DNA of 64,000 nucleotides from Mucilaginibacter gossypii. Lineage in GTDB: Bacteria; Bacteroidota; Bacteroidia; Sphingobacteriales; Sphingobacteriaceae. The DNA lies in NCBI RefSeq assembly GCF_900100945.1, contig NZ_FNCG01000018.1, forward strand, positions 1 to 64,000. Reading direction: 5' to 3'. The notes beneath the pieces were generated by a model. It had not been told where the DNA came from. It did not search any database and worked only from the letters and a program-made list of their open reading frames with translations. The translations under genes and the position numbers were made by a program. Below are positions 34,426-44,794 of this stretch, one piece after another; the first letter of the stretch is position 1, and each line of letters opens with the position of its first letter.

Positions 34426-36720
34426 TCAATCCCCGTAGCCAATGCCATATCCATACCCGAAATAACCTGCTTTCGAAAAATTAACGTCGTTAATAACCAG
34501 GTACAGGTTATCCACGTTATCCTTCTCCTTTATTTCATTTATGATTTCAATCTGGGATTTATTTGTGTAGTTATGACGGCAAACATAAATGGTCATATCA
34601 ACATGCTTTTGGATCACAAGTGCATCAGATACAAGCCCTACGGGCGAACTATCGATAATTACGTAATCAAACTTATTTCTCATTTCGGTTATAAGTTCAC
34701 CCAATTTATCTGTCAACAAAAGTTCACTGGCATTCGAAACAACCGGTCCCGATGTTATTACAAAGCAGTTATCGTCAAATCCGCTGGGCTTGATAAGATC
34801 ATCGGCATTGATGTTTTCTAAAACGTAGTTGGAAAAACCGAGGTCTGCGTTATCAACATTCAATACGGATGAGAGCTTCGGTTTCCGGAGGTCTAATTCT
34901 ATCAGTAATACTTTCTTCCCCGCCATCGCAAAAGTGCCACCCAGGTTCTTGGTCAGAAAAGTTTTCCCTTCTCCATTTACACTCGAGGTAACCATTATCA
35001 CACTGGATTGGCCGCTATCCAATATATTCCTAAGCTTAGTTCGCAATGTGCGCATGCTTTCTGTAACCTGTGTCCGGGCCAATTGATCTGATTTTGAATT
35101 GAGTTTTAGCGATTGATGCCCAATTTTACCTATAATCGCAACATCGGTTTGTTGCTCTATATCTCCCTCAGAAACAATTTTTGACTGTATCAGCTTTTTA
35201 GAATTAACTATACCGAAAGGCACTATCAGCCCCATAAAAAAGCCCATGGCGTAAATAAGCGGTTTGATAGGTTTAGCAGGATCTTTTGAACTTTTCGCGT
35301 CATCAATTATCCTTGAATAAGATATATTGGCCGCCTTGGCCATCGAAGTTTCTTCTCTTTTTTGTAACAGGTATACATATAGTTGCTGTTTAAGCTCCTG
35401 CTGCCTGTTAAAATCCATAATAGTACGTTGCTTGCCCGGAACCTGTTTGATGGAGTTACTCAGTATATTAGTTTGAGCGTTAATTCCCGAGCTGTTCAAA
35501 ACCATCTCATTTTTGTAACTATCAATGCTTTGCAACAAATTATGCCTTACTGTTTGTATCTGTTGATCTATGTTAACTATAACCGGATTGGTTTCTGTGA
35601 AGGATAAACGCTGTTTTATCCTTTCATTCAGCAAATTGTTGTACTGGGATAAGCTTGCTGCAAACGAAGCGTTTTGGATATTCAACGAGCTTGGAATAAC
35701 CTGCTTATTGTTAGGATCGTCAAGCCTACTTTTTATATCCTTAATTATAGATAATTGAATTTGCTGTTGCTGATATTTATTGGTGTTTTCGCTTGCTGAG
35801 CCAACCAAAACTTTCGACTGTTCATCAAGATCCGCGATATTATTACTGCTACGGTAGTTTTGATAGTTTTTCTCAACGTTAGTTAACTCATCTTCTACAA
35901 CCCCCAGTCGAGAATTAATAAAGTTAATAGTACTATCAATAGATGCTTTTTTCTGTGTAAGATTATCCTCAAGATATTGATTCATTAAGGATTGCAATAT
36001 CACTTCACCTTTCTTTGAATTTGGATAATATAATGTTAGCGCAACGGTGGTAGTACCTTTATCTATAAACTCCGCGTCGTAGTTGCGGGTAATATCCGCT
36101 ATAGCGTCATCATCAGATACAATTTGTGTAGAATATTCGCTTAACAAAACTGGCACGTTCGGTTTTTTTGTAACTATCAGGTCATACTGAGGCAATTTGA
36201 TAGCAGCTCCATAGCTTACATTTAAGTTTACGTTCTCTTTTGAGTTGGCAATGTTTAAATGGGTACCATCCACCGGAGTAATTACGTACTCCCGCCTTTT
36301 CAAAGAGTCGACTTTAGTTTTGGCTATTTTTACGTCAAAAGGCGATTCTTCATAGATCTCTGTCGCGAACAATCCACTATTAGCGAACAATTTAATGTTG
36401 AGTTGCAGCTTTTGCTCCACTTCCTGAATCAGGTTGCGCGACCGGAGCACATCGCCTTCATTTTTTATAATCTCATTCAGGTTTAATGCAGATGTTGCGC
36501 CGCCATTTGCATATGCGGAGCTGGCATCTGGATTATTAGGCTGCTGCTGCAGCAGCATTGAGCTGCTTACAAGGTACTGTTGAGTGGCGTAAATGGTAAA
36601 AAAATACGCCAATGCCACAAATAGTATCGGACATAATAAGAATAAGTACCAATAGGACTTTAGTTGCGACAGCAACTTATTGTCATTTTTATCGTTCCCG
36701 TTTAAATATCTTGTTTTCAT
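34426..36720 (-). CDS. Wzc-type chain-length determinant fused to BY-kinase
   Basis: 764 residues from MKTRYLNGNDKNDNKLL; the frame reaches further upstream to 36894, but that part overlaps the Wza-like gene. The N-terminal Wzz domain has one helix (WYLFLLCPILFVALAYFFTI), a long periplasmic coiled-coil stretch, and a second helix (LIYAMGFFMGLIVPFGIV). The cytoplasmic tyrosine-kinase domain shows Walker A SSVNGEGKT near residue 580, A' LLIELDLRKP and Walker B YVIIDSSPVG. A Tyr/Gly cluster at the very end (AGYFGYGYGIGYGD) is the autophosphorylation tail. It controls polymer length and export together with Wza. Confidence 0.9.
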   Translation of the reverse strand: MKTRYLNGNDKNDNKLLSQLKSYWYLFLLCPILFVALAYFFTIYATQQYLVSSSMLLQQQPNNPDASSAYANGGATSALNLNEIIKNEGDVLRSRNLIQEVEQKLQLNIKLFANSGLFATEIYEESPFDVKIAKTKVDSLKRREYVITPVDGTHLNIANSKENVNLNVSYGAAIKLPQYDLIVTKKPNVPVLLSEYSTQIVSDDDAIADITRNYDAEFIDKGTTTVALTLYYPNSKKGEVILQSLMNQYLEDNLTQKKASIDSTINFINSRLGVVEDELTNVEKNYQNYRSSNNIADLDEQSKVLVGSASENTNKYQQQQIQLSIIKDIKSRLDDPNNKQVIPSSLNIQNASFAASLSQYNNLLNERIKQRLSFTETNPVIVNIDQQIQTVRHNLLQSIDSYKNEMVLNSSGINAQTNILSNSIKQVPGKQRTIMDFNRQQELKQQLYVYLLQKREETSMAKAANISYSRIIDDAKSSKDPAKPIKPLIYAMGFFMGLIVPFGIVNSKKLIQSKIVSEGDIEQQTDVAIIGKIGHQSLKLNSKSDQLARTQVTESMRTLRTKLRNILDSGQSSVIMVTSSVNGEGKTFLTKNLGGTFAMAGKKVLLIELDLRKPKLSSVLNVDNADLGFSNYVLENINADDLIKPSGFDDNCFVITSGPVVSNASELLLTDKLGELITEMRNKFDYVIIDSSPVGLVSDALVIQKHVDMTIYVCRHNYTNKSQIEIINEIKEKDNVDNLYLVINDVNFSKAGYFGYGYGIGYGD

Positions 36721-36772
36721 TTGTTTCTTGGGGTGAATTATAGATAGAGAATTAACTTGCGTTAAACGGTTA

Positions 36773-37567
36773 CTACAAATAGCGTTTTGCAAATATTGCA
36801 GCAGTGAGTAAGGTAGCTGCCAACGACAAGTACTTAACCAGATTATTGTCATTGTTAAGAACCTTTGTTTTAAGCGGTTCCACGTATAATACATCGTTTT
36901 GCTTCAGATAGTAATATGGCGAATTCAAAAACTCCTTTCTCGTCATATCCAGCCTCACAGAAAAGTCATTGCCATTGGCGTTTTTGCGTATAAGCAATAC
37001 GTTTGTGCGGCGTCCGTAAATTGTCAAGTCGCCGGCATATCCTAAGGCATCTAAAATTGTCACTTGCTCGTTAGGCACTATATAAGCCGCAGGATGATTC
37101 ACTTCGCCTAAAACAGTGATCTTAAAATTCGAAAACCTAACATCAACGGTTGGGTTCTCAAAGGATTTTTTAGCAATAGCCTTTAGCGTCTTACGAGCTT
37201 CAAACGTTGTTAAACCGGCAAGTTTCACTGTTCCCAGAACCGGGATATCAACATTGCCGTCCTTCGCTACCAAATAACCCGCAAGCGGATTTGAAGAGCC
37301 ATTGGTTGAGGTGCCGCCGTTTGCATAAACACCATTTTTATTATTTATGCTCAAGGTTGCATTTGGGTCGGTTGTATTTATATTTATCGCCAGGATATCA
37401 TCCGGCTGAATTACAGGCTCTGTGTAATTACCAAGTGCCAGGGAAGTTGGCGTAGACGCCTGTGAAACGTCTTGCGCGTAAATTAGCTTTTTTGTGCTTC
37501 CGCATGAACATAACATGAAGCCAAAAAGTGCAACTATTAAAGCAATGAAGTAACGGTTATTTTCCAT
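36773..37567 (-). CDS. Wza-like polysaccharide export lipoprotein
   Basis: 264 residues from MENNRYFIALIVALFGF; an upstream ATG at 37588 would only lengthen the signal. The lipobox is L-C-S-C (Cys22). The Poly_export domain (YTEPVIQPDDILAININTTD) and a SLBB domain (FKITVLGEVNHPAAYIVPNE and QVTILDALGYAGDL) follow, with a C-terminal helix (LSLAATLLTAAIFAKRYL) likely in the outer membrane. It forms the outer-membrane exit pore. As the first gene of the operon, its upstream region (37568-37962) holds the operon promoter. Confidence 0.88.
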   Translation of the reverse strand: MENNRYFIALIVALFGFMLCSCGSTKKLIYAQDVSQASTPTSLALGNYTEPVIQPDDILAININTTDPNATLSINNKNGVYANGGTSTNGSSNPLAGYLVAKDGNVDIPVLGTVKLAGLTTFEARKTLKAIAKKSFENPTVDVRFSNFKITVLGEVNHPAAYIVPNEQVTILDALGYAGDLTIYGRRTNVLLIRKNANGNDFSVRLDMTRKEFLNSPYYYLKQNDVLYVEPLKTKVLNNDNNLVKYLSLAATLLTAAIFAKRYL

Positions 37568-37962
37568 GTATAGGTGTTTTATAATCATTTCTCGTTTTAC
37601 TTATTAATCTGTATAATTTTGTAATACATATATATTGTTATTGATTCGATACAGCGTCGCCATCTCGCTTACAGCGTGTAAGATTTTGGCTATCAGTTGC
37701 GATCAATTTAATATTTCATGATTTATTAAAGCATTTCCTCATTGATCTCCAACAAATATTATCAAAATATCAATTATTAAGGCCTGATTTTGAGCATTGA
37801 TACTTTAATGTAGAATTGTGAGAATAGGTGTGAAAACCAGCGATAATTCACATGTAGCACAGCGGTTTTATTGGCTCTTTTTAATTGAAAATTCTCAAAA
37901 AAAGTTGAATTTGACAGGTTTCCCTACCAAATTCAACTCAATGATTATTAAAAATCACCTGG
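37568..37962. promoter_or_regulatory. EPS operon promoter region
   Basis: This non-coding stretch lies upstream of the Wza-like gene and just after the secreted-protein unit. It holds a palindrome CTTACA-GCG-TGTAAG (37668-37682) about 100 bases before the Wza start, a TTGAGCATTGATAC motif near 37790, and the terminator at 37897-37938. A clear TTG/TAnnTTTG promoter pair was not found on the minus strand. Confidence 0.4.
37897..37938 (-). terminator. Intrinsic terminator of the secreted-protein operon
   Basis: On the minus strand, AGTTGAATTTG (37938-37928) pairs with CAAATTCAACT (37913-37903) across a 14-base loop, followed by seven T residues (37903-37897). It lies 25 bases after the stop of the 1282-residue protein gene and separates that unit from the EPS operon. 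Confidence 0.85.
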
Positions 37963-40900
37963 CTATTGAACTAGCAATTTCGAATAAAGATTTCCGGAAG
38001 AAGAATGTGTATTAATTATATATACGCCTCGTTCCAACTTGTTTTTAAAAGTAACTTGTATCCCAGCAGCGCCAAACTCATCGGTCGTAAACGTTTGTGT
38101 TTGGATCAATTTACCGCTTATATTACTTATTGATAATTGAACTGGTTCATTCACGGGGAAATTTGCAGCGTTAAGACTAAATGATGCTCCGAAATTTGGA
38201 TTAGGGAACACAACAATTTTTTTGGTGGTGATAGACGGTCCCGCAGGCGCAATAAATGTAGATGCCAATGAGGTAGCCTGTGTGCTCACCTTAAACAGCT
38301 CAAGACCGGCCAATGCAACCCTATTTGCGGTCGGGTCAAATTTTATACTTAATGAACCGTCGGTTACGGTGGTAGTAAAATCTTTAACCAGGGCCGTACG
38401 ATATCCAACCTCACTAAAAATATCAAAATTTTGCAATCCTACTTTATTTTCTATTGTAGTATTAAAGATCCGTGAGCCTGGTGCCGTCCAAAAGTTCTCT
38501 ACAAAATGTAACCTTAGCAAGTAATCACCATTTATTACCGGGATCTCATACCTCGTTTGTGCTTGGTCTGCCGCTGCCGACAAATAACTTATATACAATG
38601 AATCGATATCAGTTCCGGCAACCCCGGTAAGTACCTGCTGGGAATCAAATTTGATCGACCCGGAACGATAATTTTTGTCTGCTTCATAAACCTGATTGCC
38701 GATAGTCAAGTTTACGTCAGAGCCCCCTTTAATGCGTTTTACAATACTAACCGTGCTATTTGCATTATTGGCTATAGCATATAATGGCACCCTCAATGGC
38801 GAAGCATCGCTGTTATAATTTACAAGCAAGGCAGCATTTTTAATACCAACAGAAGCAGGTGTGTATTTAACGGTAAGCGTGGTAGTCGCCTGCTCGGCCA
38901 AAGTAGCAGTTTTTAATGCACTTACAGTAAACTCCGAAGCATTCGGCCCTGATATAACCGCGCTTTTCAATGTAATTGGCGAATCGCCGGTTCCGTCCGG
39001 ATAGGTAATACCCTGATTTTTTATCGTTACCACAAATGATGAAGATGTACCGGTTTTAATGGGGTCGAAATTAATAGCCGTGTTGGGTAAGGCCGCCAAT
39101 TCAGAATGATGTAGCGAACCAGAATCCGGTTTAATATTATCAATGTAGTAAACATTGTCCTGGTAATCATAATTGGTGGCAGATGTACCTAAATAATCGC
39201 AATCTAAAATATAGGCATCCGGAACAATGTTACCATCAGGCCCATATACCTTTAAAAATCTTATGCCTATAAGGCCGTTGAAATTTTTGGTACGATCAGA
39301 ATATGATGTACCAACTTTAATTCCAAAAGATCCCGATATCGTGAACGAACCCTGTGCAGACCCTTTTGTTGTATTTGTTAATCGCGGCAAAACAGATTGC
39401 CCATCTAAATTACTATGCGTAAACAACGTGGTAAGCGTGTTCGATCCTTTTTTGTAATAGGCAAAAGTTTCTACCGCCGAGCAGCAACCGTGGTAAGCAG
39501 CAAGTTGATGAACCGTTATCGGCTTACTTGGATCGGCAATTACAAAATATCCCGCGTTTACTTCGCTCGAATTAGGAACCCTTGTTGTGCCGTCTATATC
39601 GCCGTCATCATGCCCATAGCCTGTACTGGTATTAAAACCAAACGCGGTTATTATTTGCTGCGCATAGGGCTCGTTAGTACTCTCCCCTGCCACTTGCCAT
39701 ATCCCACTTAAGACAACCTTTTTTTGCGGGCTGATACTATCATTACTCGCTATAGTTAAAGTATCATTAAATACTTTAAGCCTTGTGGCCGCATTTTGGG
39801 CTATGAATTGCACAGTAACATCCGCATACGATAAAGGCGCTATACTTATAGGGACAACACTGTTTGTATCTGTATTAACAGATGCTATTTTCCAGGCTGT
39901 ACTATTTGACAAAGTAAGGTTACTTAACACCAGGTTGCCTGTACCTTTATTGTTTATCCGTAACTTCACTTTATCGTGATTGGCATTATAAGCAGTGGTA
40001 TCCGGGCTGGTTCTTCTCCATGGCGTTTGAATAAGTGAAAACACCAAACGATCATTGCTTGGAAAAGCATCCGGATTGTTCAATACCATAAATGCACCCG
40101 AAGAAGGGACGATACTAAAGTTGTAGGCGTTTGTAATTACCTGGTTATTGTTACCATCCGTAGCTTTTACCTGTATTTTGTAGGCACCGGTAGCTGTTAA
40201 GAAAAATGGAACCGTATAATTAACATAGGCACCATTATTTATTGAATATTGCAATGAACTTAAGCCCGACCCACCAGCATCACCCGCTGTGATGTAAACC
40301 CTCACCAGGTCATAGTAAACGCCGGTTAACTTTAGCGAACCAACCGTTCTAACACTGGCTGTAGGAGCCGTGTTATCCGTTACGGCACTAAATGGAGCAA
40401 ACGTCAGATAGTTCATTTTGGTATTGGTACCGCCATTAGCATCGATAGTCAATTTCCCATCGCTTACCTGCACAGTTGCATTTCCTGATTTGTACTTATT
40501 TGAAGCAGAAGGCGTGAAGTCGCTTATTGTAGGTAAACCTTCCACATTAATTTGATGGTTGCTGTCGTAATAGCCATCATCGCCCGCGCTTACTGTTACA
40601 TTATACTTTCCGTTTGGAACAACATATTCCCAGGTACCCGGATTTTGCCCGTTAGTGCTGGCTTGCATCTGAACTACTGAACGCAGTTTTGCATCACTTG
40701 TGCCTGTACGCAAGCGCATATTGGCACTTAGATCTATAGGAACCTTTGTTACCGGGTTAACCCACCCGTATTTTCTAGTCGCATCATAAGGCAAGCCATT
40801 ATCTGCAATGAAACCTGCCGGAGCAGTTGAACCGGCAGGTAAAAAGTCAATATTAGTGGTGGTTGGAACCGCAATGCTACTCACTGCAAAATCGTCAAAA

Positions 40901-41811
40901 GTATATGTAAGTGCCGTTGATGAATTACGATGGGTTGCAAAAACGCCTGCAAATAGCTCCCCTGTTGTTAAGCCTGTTCCGGCAATATTTAACCCTACAA
41001 TTGAATAAGCAGCGCCCGTGCTTAAATAATTTACGCCGTCTACAGAGTAAAAACCCTCCGCCGTATTGGTTGTTGAATCTATTATTAGCCTTAAGCTAAC
41101 AGTTTGAGTGTTTAATCCGCTAATTACTGACGTAATCCGTTGGTCTGGATTAGTGGTACCGGATACTGAACTGGAAACATCGTTAAATTCTTTTCTCAAC
41201 TCTATTTTATTGCCGCTAATATCCAGTTTGAGATAGGTTTTATCATTTAACCCATACCACAATCCCGCCTGTTGTGATTGGGTACCATTTGCGGGATTTA
41301 TTATTTTTACGTCTAATTGCAATTTTGATACTGCAACAATTTTAACCCCAAGTACATTCAACTGGTTATTGTTAGTAAGCATATCTATGCCTTTATTGGT
41401 AACCAATTGAAGCCTGCCTCCTGTTACCGTTATCTTTGAAGGTACATAGCCCGGAACCGACGGATCAGTAGGTGTACCATCTTCAGATAATCGTGTACCT
41501 GAATAACTATTAACCGTAGTAAAGCCTGTTCCTAAACCATTTTTATCAACAATGGAGGAGGCTACGCCGCCGGTGAATGACAAACTATATGGCAAACTCA
41601 CTGTAATTGCCGAACATGGCAGCGTACTAATAGGTGTGCACCCATCAGCTGGCTGACTCAAAACGCGATCGGTAATACCTTTGACAGAGTCTTTCACCGC
41701 TGTTCTATCTGCTCCATAAGCAGAGCCTATCCCGAGGCATAATAAAATTAAAACACTGTAACACCGCTTAAATATTGAGCTGTCAATTAAAATGTACCTG
41801 TGTTTTTTCAT
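37963..41811 (-). CDS. T9SS-secreted multidomain malectin/LamG-like protein (1282 aa)
   Basis: A signal peptide (CYSVLILLCLGIGSAYG) is followed, in order, by a LamG-like domain (about 55-310, FTTVNSYSGTRLSEDGTPTD), a malectin-like sugar-binding module (320-480), an Ig-like segment (485-570), a choice-of-anchor-D/ASH-like domain (585-705), an unnamed domain (705-900, LAAYHGCCSAVETFAYY ... TNYDYQDNVYYIDNI), a second ASH-like domain (910-1030), a malectin domain (1035-1190, IKFDSQQVLTGVAGTDIDSL) and a type A T9SS sorting domain (1200-1282, VVFPNPNFGASFSLNAANF). It is likely exported and attached to the surface, binding polysaccharide. Its N-terminal half parallels the 1488-residue protein upstream. 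The unnamed domain recurs in the membrane protein at 52534-53976. Confidence 0.8.
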   Translation of the reverse strand: MKKHRYILIDSSIFKRCYSVLILLCLGIGSAYGADRTAVKDSVKGITDRVLSQPADGCTPISTLPCSAITVSLPYSLSFTGGVASSIVDKNGLGTGFTTVNSYSGTRLSEDGTPTDPSVPGYVPSKITVTGGRLQLVTNKGIDMLTNNNQLNVLGVKIVAVSKLQLDVKIINPANGTQSQQAGLWYGLNDKTYLKLDISGNKIELRKEFNDVSSSVSGTTNPDQRITSVISGLNTQTVSLRLIIDSTTNTAEGFYSVDGVNYLSTGAAYSIVGLNIAGTGLTTGELFAGVFATHRNSSTALTYTFDDFAVSSIAVPTTTNIDFLPAGSTAPAGFIADNGLPYDATRKYGWVNPVTKVPIDLSANMRLRTGTSDAKLRSVVQMQASTNGQNPGTWEYVVPNGKYNVTVSAGDDGYYDSNHQINVEGLPTISDFTPSASNKYKSGNATVQVSDGKLTIDANGGTNTKMNYLTFAPFSAVTDNTAPTASVRTVGSLKLTGVYYDLVRVYITAGDAGGSGLSSLQYSINNGAYVNYTVPFFLTATGAYKIQVKATDGNNNQVITNAYNFSIVPSSGAFMVLNNPDAFPSNDRLVFSLIQTPWRRTSPDTTAYNANHDKVKLRINNKGTGNLVLSNLTLSNSTAWKIASVNTDTNSVVPISIAPLSYADVTVQFIAQNAATRLKVFNDTLTIASNDSISPQKKVVLSGIWQVAGESTNEPYAQQIITAFGFNTSTGYGHDDGDIDGTTRVPNSSEVNAGYFVIADPSKPITVHQLAAYHGCCSAVETFAYYKKGSNTLTTLFTHSNLDGQSVLPRLTNTTKGSAQGSFTISGSFGIKVGTSYSDRTKNFNGLIGIRFLKVYGPDGNIVPDAYILDCDYLGTSATNYDYQDNVYYIDNIKPDSGSLHHSELAALPNTAINFDPIKTGTSSSFVVTIKNQGITYPDGTGDSPITLKSAVISGPNASEFTVSALKTATLAEQATTTLTVKYTPASVGIKNAALLVNYNSDASPLRVPLYAIANNANSTVSIVKRIKGGSDVNLTIGNQVYEADKNYRSGSIKFDSQQVLTGVAGTDIDSLYISYLSAAADQAQTRYEIPVINGDYLLRLHFVENFWTAPGSRIFNTTIENKVGLQNFDIFSEVGYRTALVKDFTTTVTDGSLSIKFDPTANRVALAGLELFKVSTQATSLASTFIAPAGPSITTKKIVVFPNPNFGASFSLNAANFPVNEPVQLSISNISGKLIQTQTFTTDEFGAAGIQVTFKNKLERGVYIINTHSSSGNLYSKLLVQ

Positions 41812-41905
41812 GAAAAAGGGGATTTAAATTTATTACCGTATCTTATGATAATCATTGACTAAAAAACATTACAAATTGCTTTAATACCATCCACACGCGA
41901 CAAGA

Positions 41906-44746
41906 TCAACGCTTACCCGACGCATACACAGTGGGTTTAGATTGTTCTATATCTTTTTTATTAGCCTTTAACAGAGTTATTTGTGAAATAGAGTTTGGGT
42001 TCTCATTCCAGTTGAACTCGCTGATATATAAATTGCCGGTTATGGTATCTTCTACTAAATCCAACGGATTGGCAAATCCGTTCATCCCTTCAAGGCCATA
42101 GTTACTTGCCCCGGTTGCAGTATGAGTTATGTCATAAATGCGATCATCGGTAGATGTCCCTTTGTTATTTTGCTTTAGCATCGATCCCGGCTCTAAAACC
42201 ATTATATCGCCACCACCGCTAAACCGGCAAACCAATAATTTACCTTTAAGGGCCCCGTTAAAATTGTTGCTCCGGTATTCGATCACGCCATTTGGCGATT
42301 TATTAAAACCAAAATCGTATGCAGCACCCCTGTAATTAATATCAGGCTTTGTGTTTGACTGGTAATTAGGATTATCCACCGAACCACGGTTAATTACATA
42401 TTCGCCTCTTAAAGGATTTGGATGCCCGAAAAAACCAACCGGTTTGTTAGGATTTACCCTGAATAACCAATCATGCTGAACCGGTACACTCCTGGTAGAA
42501 GGTATTTCGGCACCGGTGTAATATGTACCATCCGGTCTCCTGGTTCCTTTTACAGATGCTGGTGAATTACCGCCACCACCAGACCCATTTGCCGGGACAT
42601 ATAACTGGCCGTTGGTATGCCAAACCATATCATACGCATTACGTATGCCTGAAGCAAATATTGTAAGCGGTGCGGTTAAGCAATAAGGATTATAAGTACC
42701 GTCTGGTAACTTCAAGGCCAGATCAGATGCCTGGTTTATCAGACCCTGATTAGCAGTTGTTTGTACATTAAGCGGCAACTTCACATCTCTTAATTTTTTT
42801 AAATCAAGCCTTAAAATTGCGCCGGCCAGCAACGTTTCATCCCTTTGCCATCCCTTGTCATATTCGCCGGCCGAACTATTGCTGCCTACTGATATATACA
42901 AAGCGCCATCCGGGCCAAAAGCCATACTATTTACCATATGATCACGCGTTGAGCGTGGCAACCTGGTAACCATAAGCTGTTCATCTTTCAGAGCATTACC
43001 ACTTAGCCTGGTTATGTTACCATCAAAAACCGGGGCTGCAGTAAGACCCGATGATGAAAAAGAAACCCAAGCTACAAGGTTTGATGACGTTGAACTCGGA
43101 TCGAATGTTAATCCGATGGCGGTTATTTCACCATATTTTGCGATAAGCGTATTGATGAGTGTCATGTTGGTTAACATTCCGCTTGTATGGTCTACGTCAA
43201 ATCGCTCTATGCTTCCGTCCATTTTCAAGGCGTAAAACTTCCCGTCGGGGCCAAAAGTTAGCGAGGTGTATTTTTTATTCTGTGTGCCGGGGATAGAAAT
43301 TTTGGTAAAAGAAGCATTGAGAAGATTGGCAGAATCAACGGGCGCTGAAGCAGTTGAAAAAGCAGTTTCAAAAGGCATAAAAGATGTTCCCGCGTATGAC
43401 TTTACGCCGCTTGTGATAACAAACTTATAAATGGTGTTGGGTTCAAGCGACTTTGCAGGCGCAAAACTGATAGCATCGCCACCACCCGTACCTTGCACAT
43501 TTCCAGCCACTTCTATACTTTCACCGTTGCTTATTTTCAGAAGTTTTACGGTTTCGTTGGTTATTGTTGAATTATTAACCCCTCCTTTTACTCCTTTGGC
43601 AACAGGTATAAACAGGTTGTTGGCCGCTATAGTGATATTATTATAGGTTGCGCTTGAGCCATTTATTGGTGTAGAGGATATAACATAAGGCCGTTTATGA
43701 TCCACAACCCGCAAGGCTAAATTTATAACGGCATTACTGTATCCATTGGCCGAAACGTGTACAGAGGCTGTATAAGTGCCTGTAGGCATTGCTCTTGCTG
43801 CCGAATAATCAAAAGTTATAACTGAATCTCCCTCTTTAACATTTTTTAATTTGTTTAACCAGCCTACCCCATTGCTTTCCTTGTCATAGCTTGCTGATAC
43901 TTTGTACTTTATGTTAGTGTTTAATGAATTATGGATATTGACGTTTATCGTATTACTGTCTTTATTATTTTTATCAACCAAAAGGTTTTGGGAACCTGCT
44001 GATAAATAAACATATGGTGATATGCTAACGGGATCAACTTCTACATAACAGATCTTGGTATTGGTACCTCCTATCGCATCTATCGTTAACGCGCCGTCAC
44101 TTACGGTAACAGTTACGGTAGAGGTTTTAAATCTTCCGGGGCTTCGAACGCGTCCCATCGGCGTGAAATTATAAATGGTTTTTACTCCTTCAACATTTAT
44201 ACAATCCTTTTCGGTAGCCCTGCCAACTTCTCCATCTCCAACCGCGACGGTAACTTTGTAAACCCCATTTAGCAGTTTAAGCTCCCAGTAGCTATCTATT
44301 TTTTTTCCCTTAAAAATTCCATAAAACAGGGTATTAATATCATTAGCCTGCATATGTACAAAGGTTGACAGCAGAACATCTTCTGGTTCATTTCTCGCAC
44401 GTCCGTTACCGGTTATGTCTACCGGTCGCCCGTTATCAACACGTTTCCAGCCATACATTAACTGCGATCCCTCATACACACCCGGCCTGTTTTCAAACTG
44501 GCCGCCAAAATCTTTAAGCCACCCCGGAGGCGGTACGGTTTTTTCATCCTGAAAATTTATCTTAACGGGCTCTATAACGGGGTTCTCGGCTATGCAAAGC
44601 AGTGATGAAACAAGTTTTTCATCATGTTTATAAATTGAAGGCTTAATTACTGTTTCATAATTACTGCAAAACAGGAATACGATACAGCCAAACGCTGTTA
44701 AATAAATTAAATAAACTCTTAAACTTTTTTCTAAAAACCGCCTCAT
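41906..44746 (-). CDS. Exported malectin-like/Ig/sugar-dehydrogenase-like propeller protein (946 aa)
   Basis: The N-terminal hydrophobic segment (VYLIYLTAFGCIVFLFC) is a signal or anchor. A malectin-like domain (60-240, VKINFQDEKTVPPPGWLKDF), an Ig-like domain (250-345), a Big_5/SbsA-type Ig domain (348-465, PYVISSTPINGSSATYNNIT) and a six-bladed propeller of the glucose/sorbosone dehydrogenase kind (470-925) follow. RDHMVNSMAFGPDGALYISV keeps the catalytic-type His of PQQ sugar dehydrogenases, but the G-D after it is replaced (VGSNSSAGEYD), so redox activity is doubtful. It closely parallels residues 400-1230 of its upstream neighbour, evidently a tandem duplication. Unlike its two neighbours it has no T9SS sorting domain. 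Confidence 0.75.
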   Translation of the reverse strand: MRRFLEKSLRVYLIYLTAFGCIVFLFCSNYETVIKPSIYKHDEKLVSSLLCIAENPVIEPVKINFQDEKTVPPPGWLKDFGGQFENRPGVYEGSQLMYGWKRVDNGRPVDITGNGRARNEPEDVLLSTFVHMQANDINTLFYGIFKGKKIDSYWELKLLNGVYKVTVAVGDGEVGRATEKDCINVEGVKTIYNFTPMGRVRSPGRFKTSTVTVTVSDGALTIDAIGGTNTKICYVEVDPVSISPYVYLSAGSQNLLVDKNNKDSNTINVNIHNSLNTNIKYKVSASYDKESNGVGWLNKLKNVKEGDSVITFDYSAARAMPTGTYTASVHVSANGYSNAVINLALRVVDHKRPYVISSTPINGSSATYNNITIAANNLFIPVAKGVKGGVNNSTITNETVKLLKISNGESIEVAGNVQGTGGGDAISFAPAKSLEPNTIYKFVITSGVKSYAGTSFMPFETAFSTASAPVDSANLLNASFTKISIPGTQNKKYTSLTFGPDGKFYALKMDGSIERFDVDHTSGMLTNMTLINTLIAKYGEITAIGLTFDPSSTSSNLVAWVSFSSSGLTAAPVFDGNITRLSGNALKDEQLMVTRLPRSTRDHMVNSMAFGPDGALYISVGSNSSAGEYDKGWQRDETLLAGAILRLDLKKLRDVKLPLNVQTTANQGLINQASDLALKLPDGTYNPYCLTAPLTIFASGIRNAYDMVWHTNGQLYVPANGSGGGGNSPASVKGTRRPDGTYYTGAEIPSTRSVPVQHDWLFRVNPNKPVGFFGHPNPLRGEYVINRGSVDNPNYQSNTKPDINYRGAAYDFGFNKSPNGVIEYRSNNFNGALKGKLLVCRFSGGGDIMVLEPGSMLKQNNKGTSTDDRIYDITHTATGASNYGLEGMNGFANPLDLVEDTITGNLYISEFNWNENPNSISQITLLKANKKDIEQSKPTVYASGKR

Positions 44747-44770
44747 CTAAAACAATCTTTATAGTTATAT

Positions 44771-44788
44771 AGCTGCCATTTGGCAGCT
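44771..44788. other. Perfect palindrome between secreted-protein genes
   Basis: AGCTGCCA-TT-TGGCAGCT lies six bases after the stop of the 1488-residue gene. It could fold in mRNA as an attenuator or processing site, tuning expression between the first and second genes of the unit. No T-run on the minus strand. Confidence 0.45.
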
Positions 44789-44794
44789 GTTTTA

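Noticed and set aside
36721..36894. Longer start for the Wzc gene
   Set aside because: The extra 58 codons overlap the Wza-like gene and have no Wzc homology; MKTRYLNG at 36720 is the natural start.
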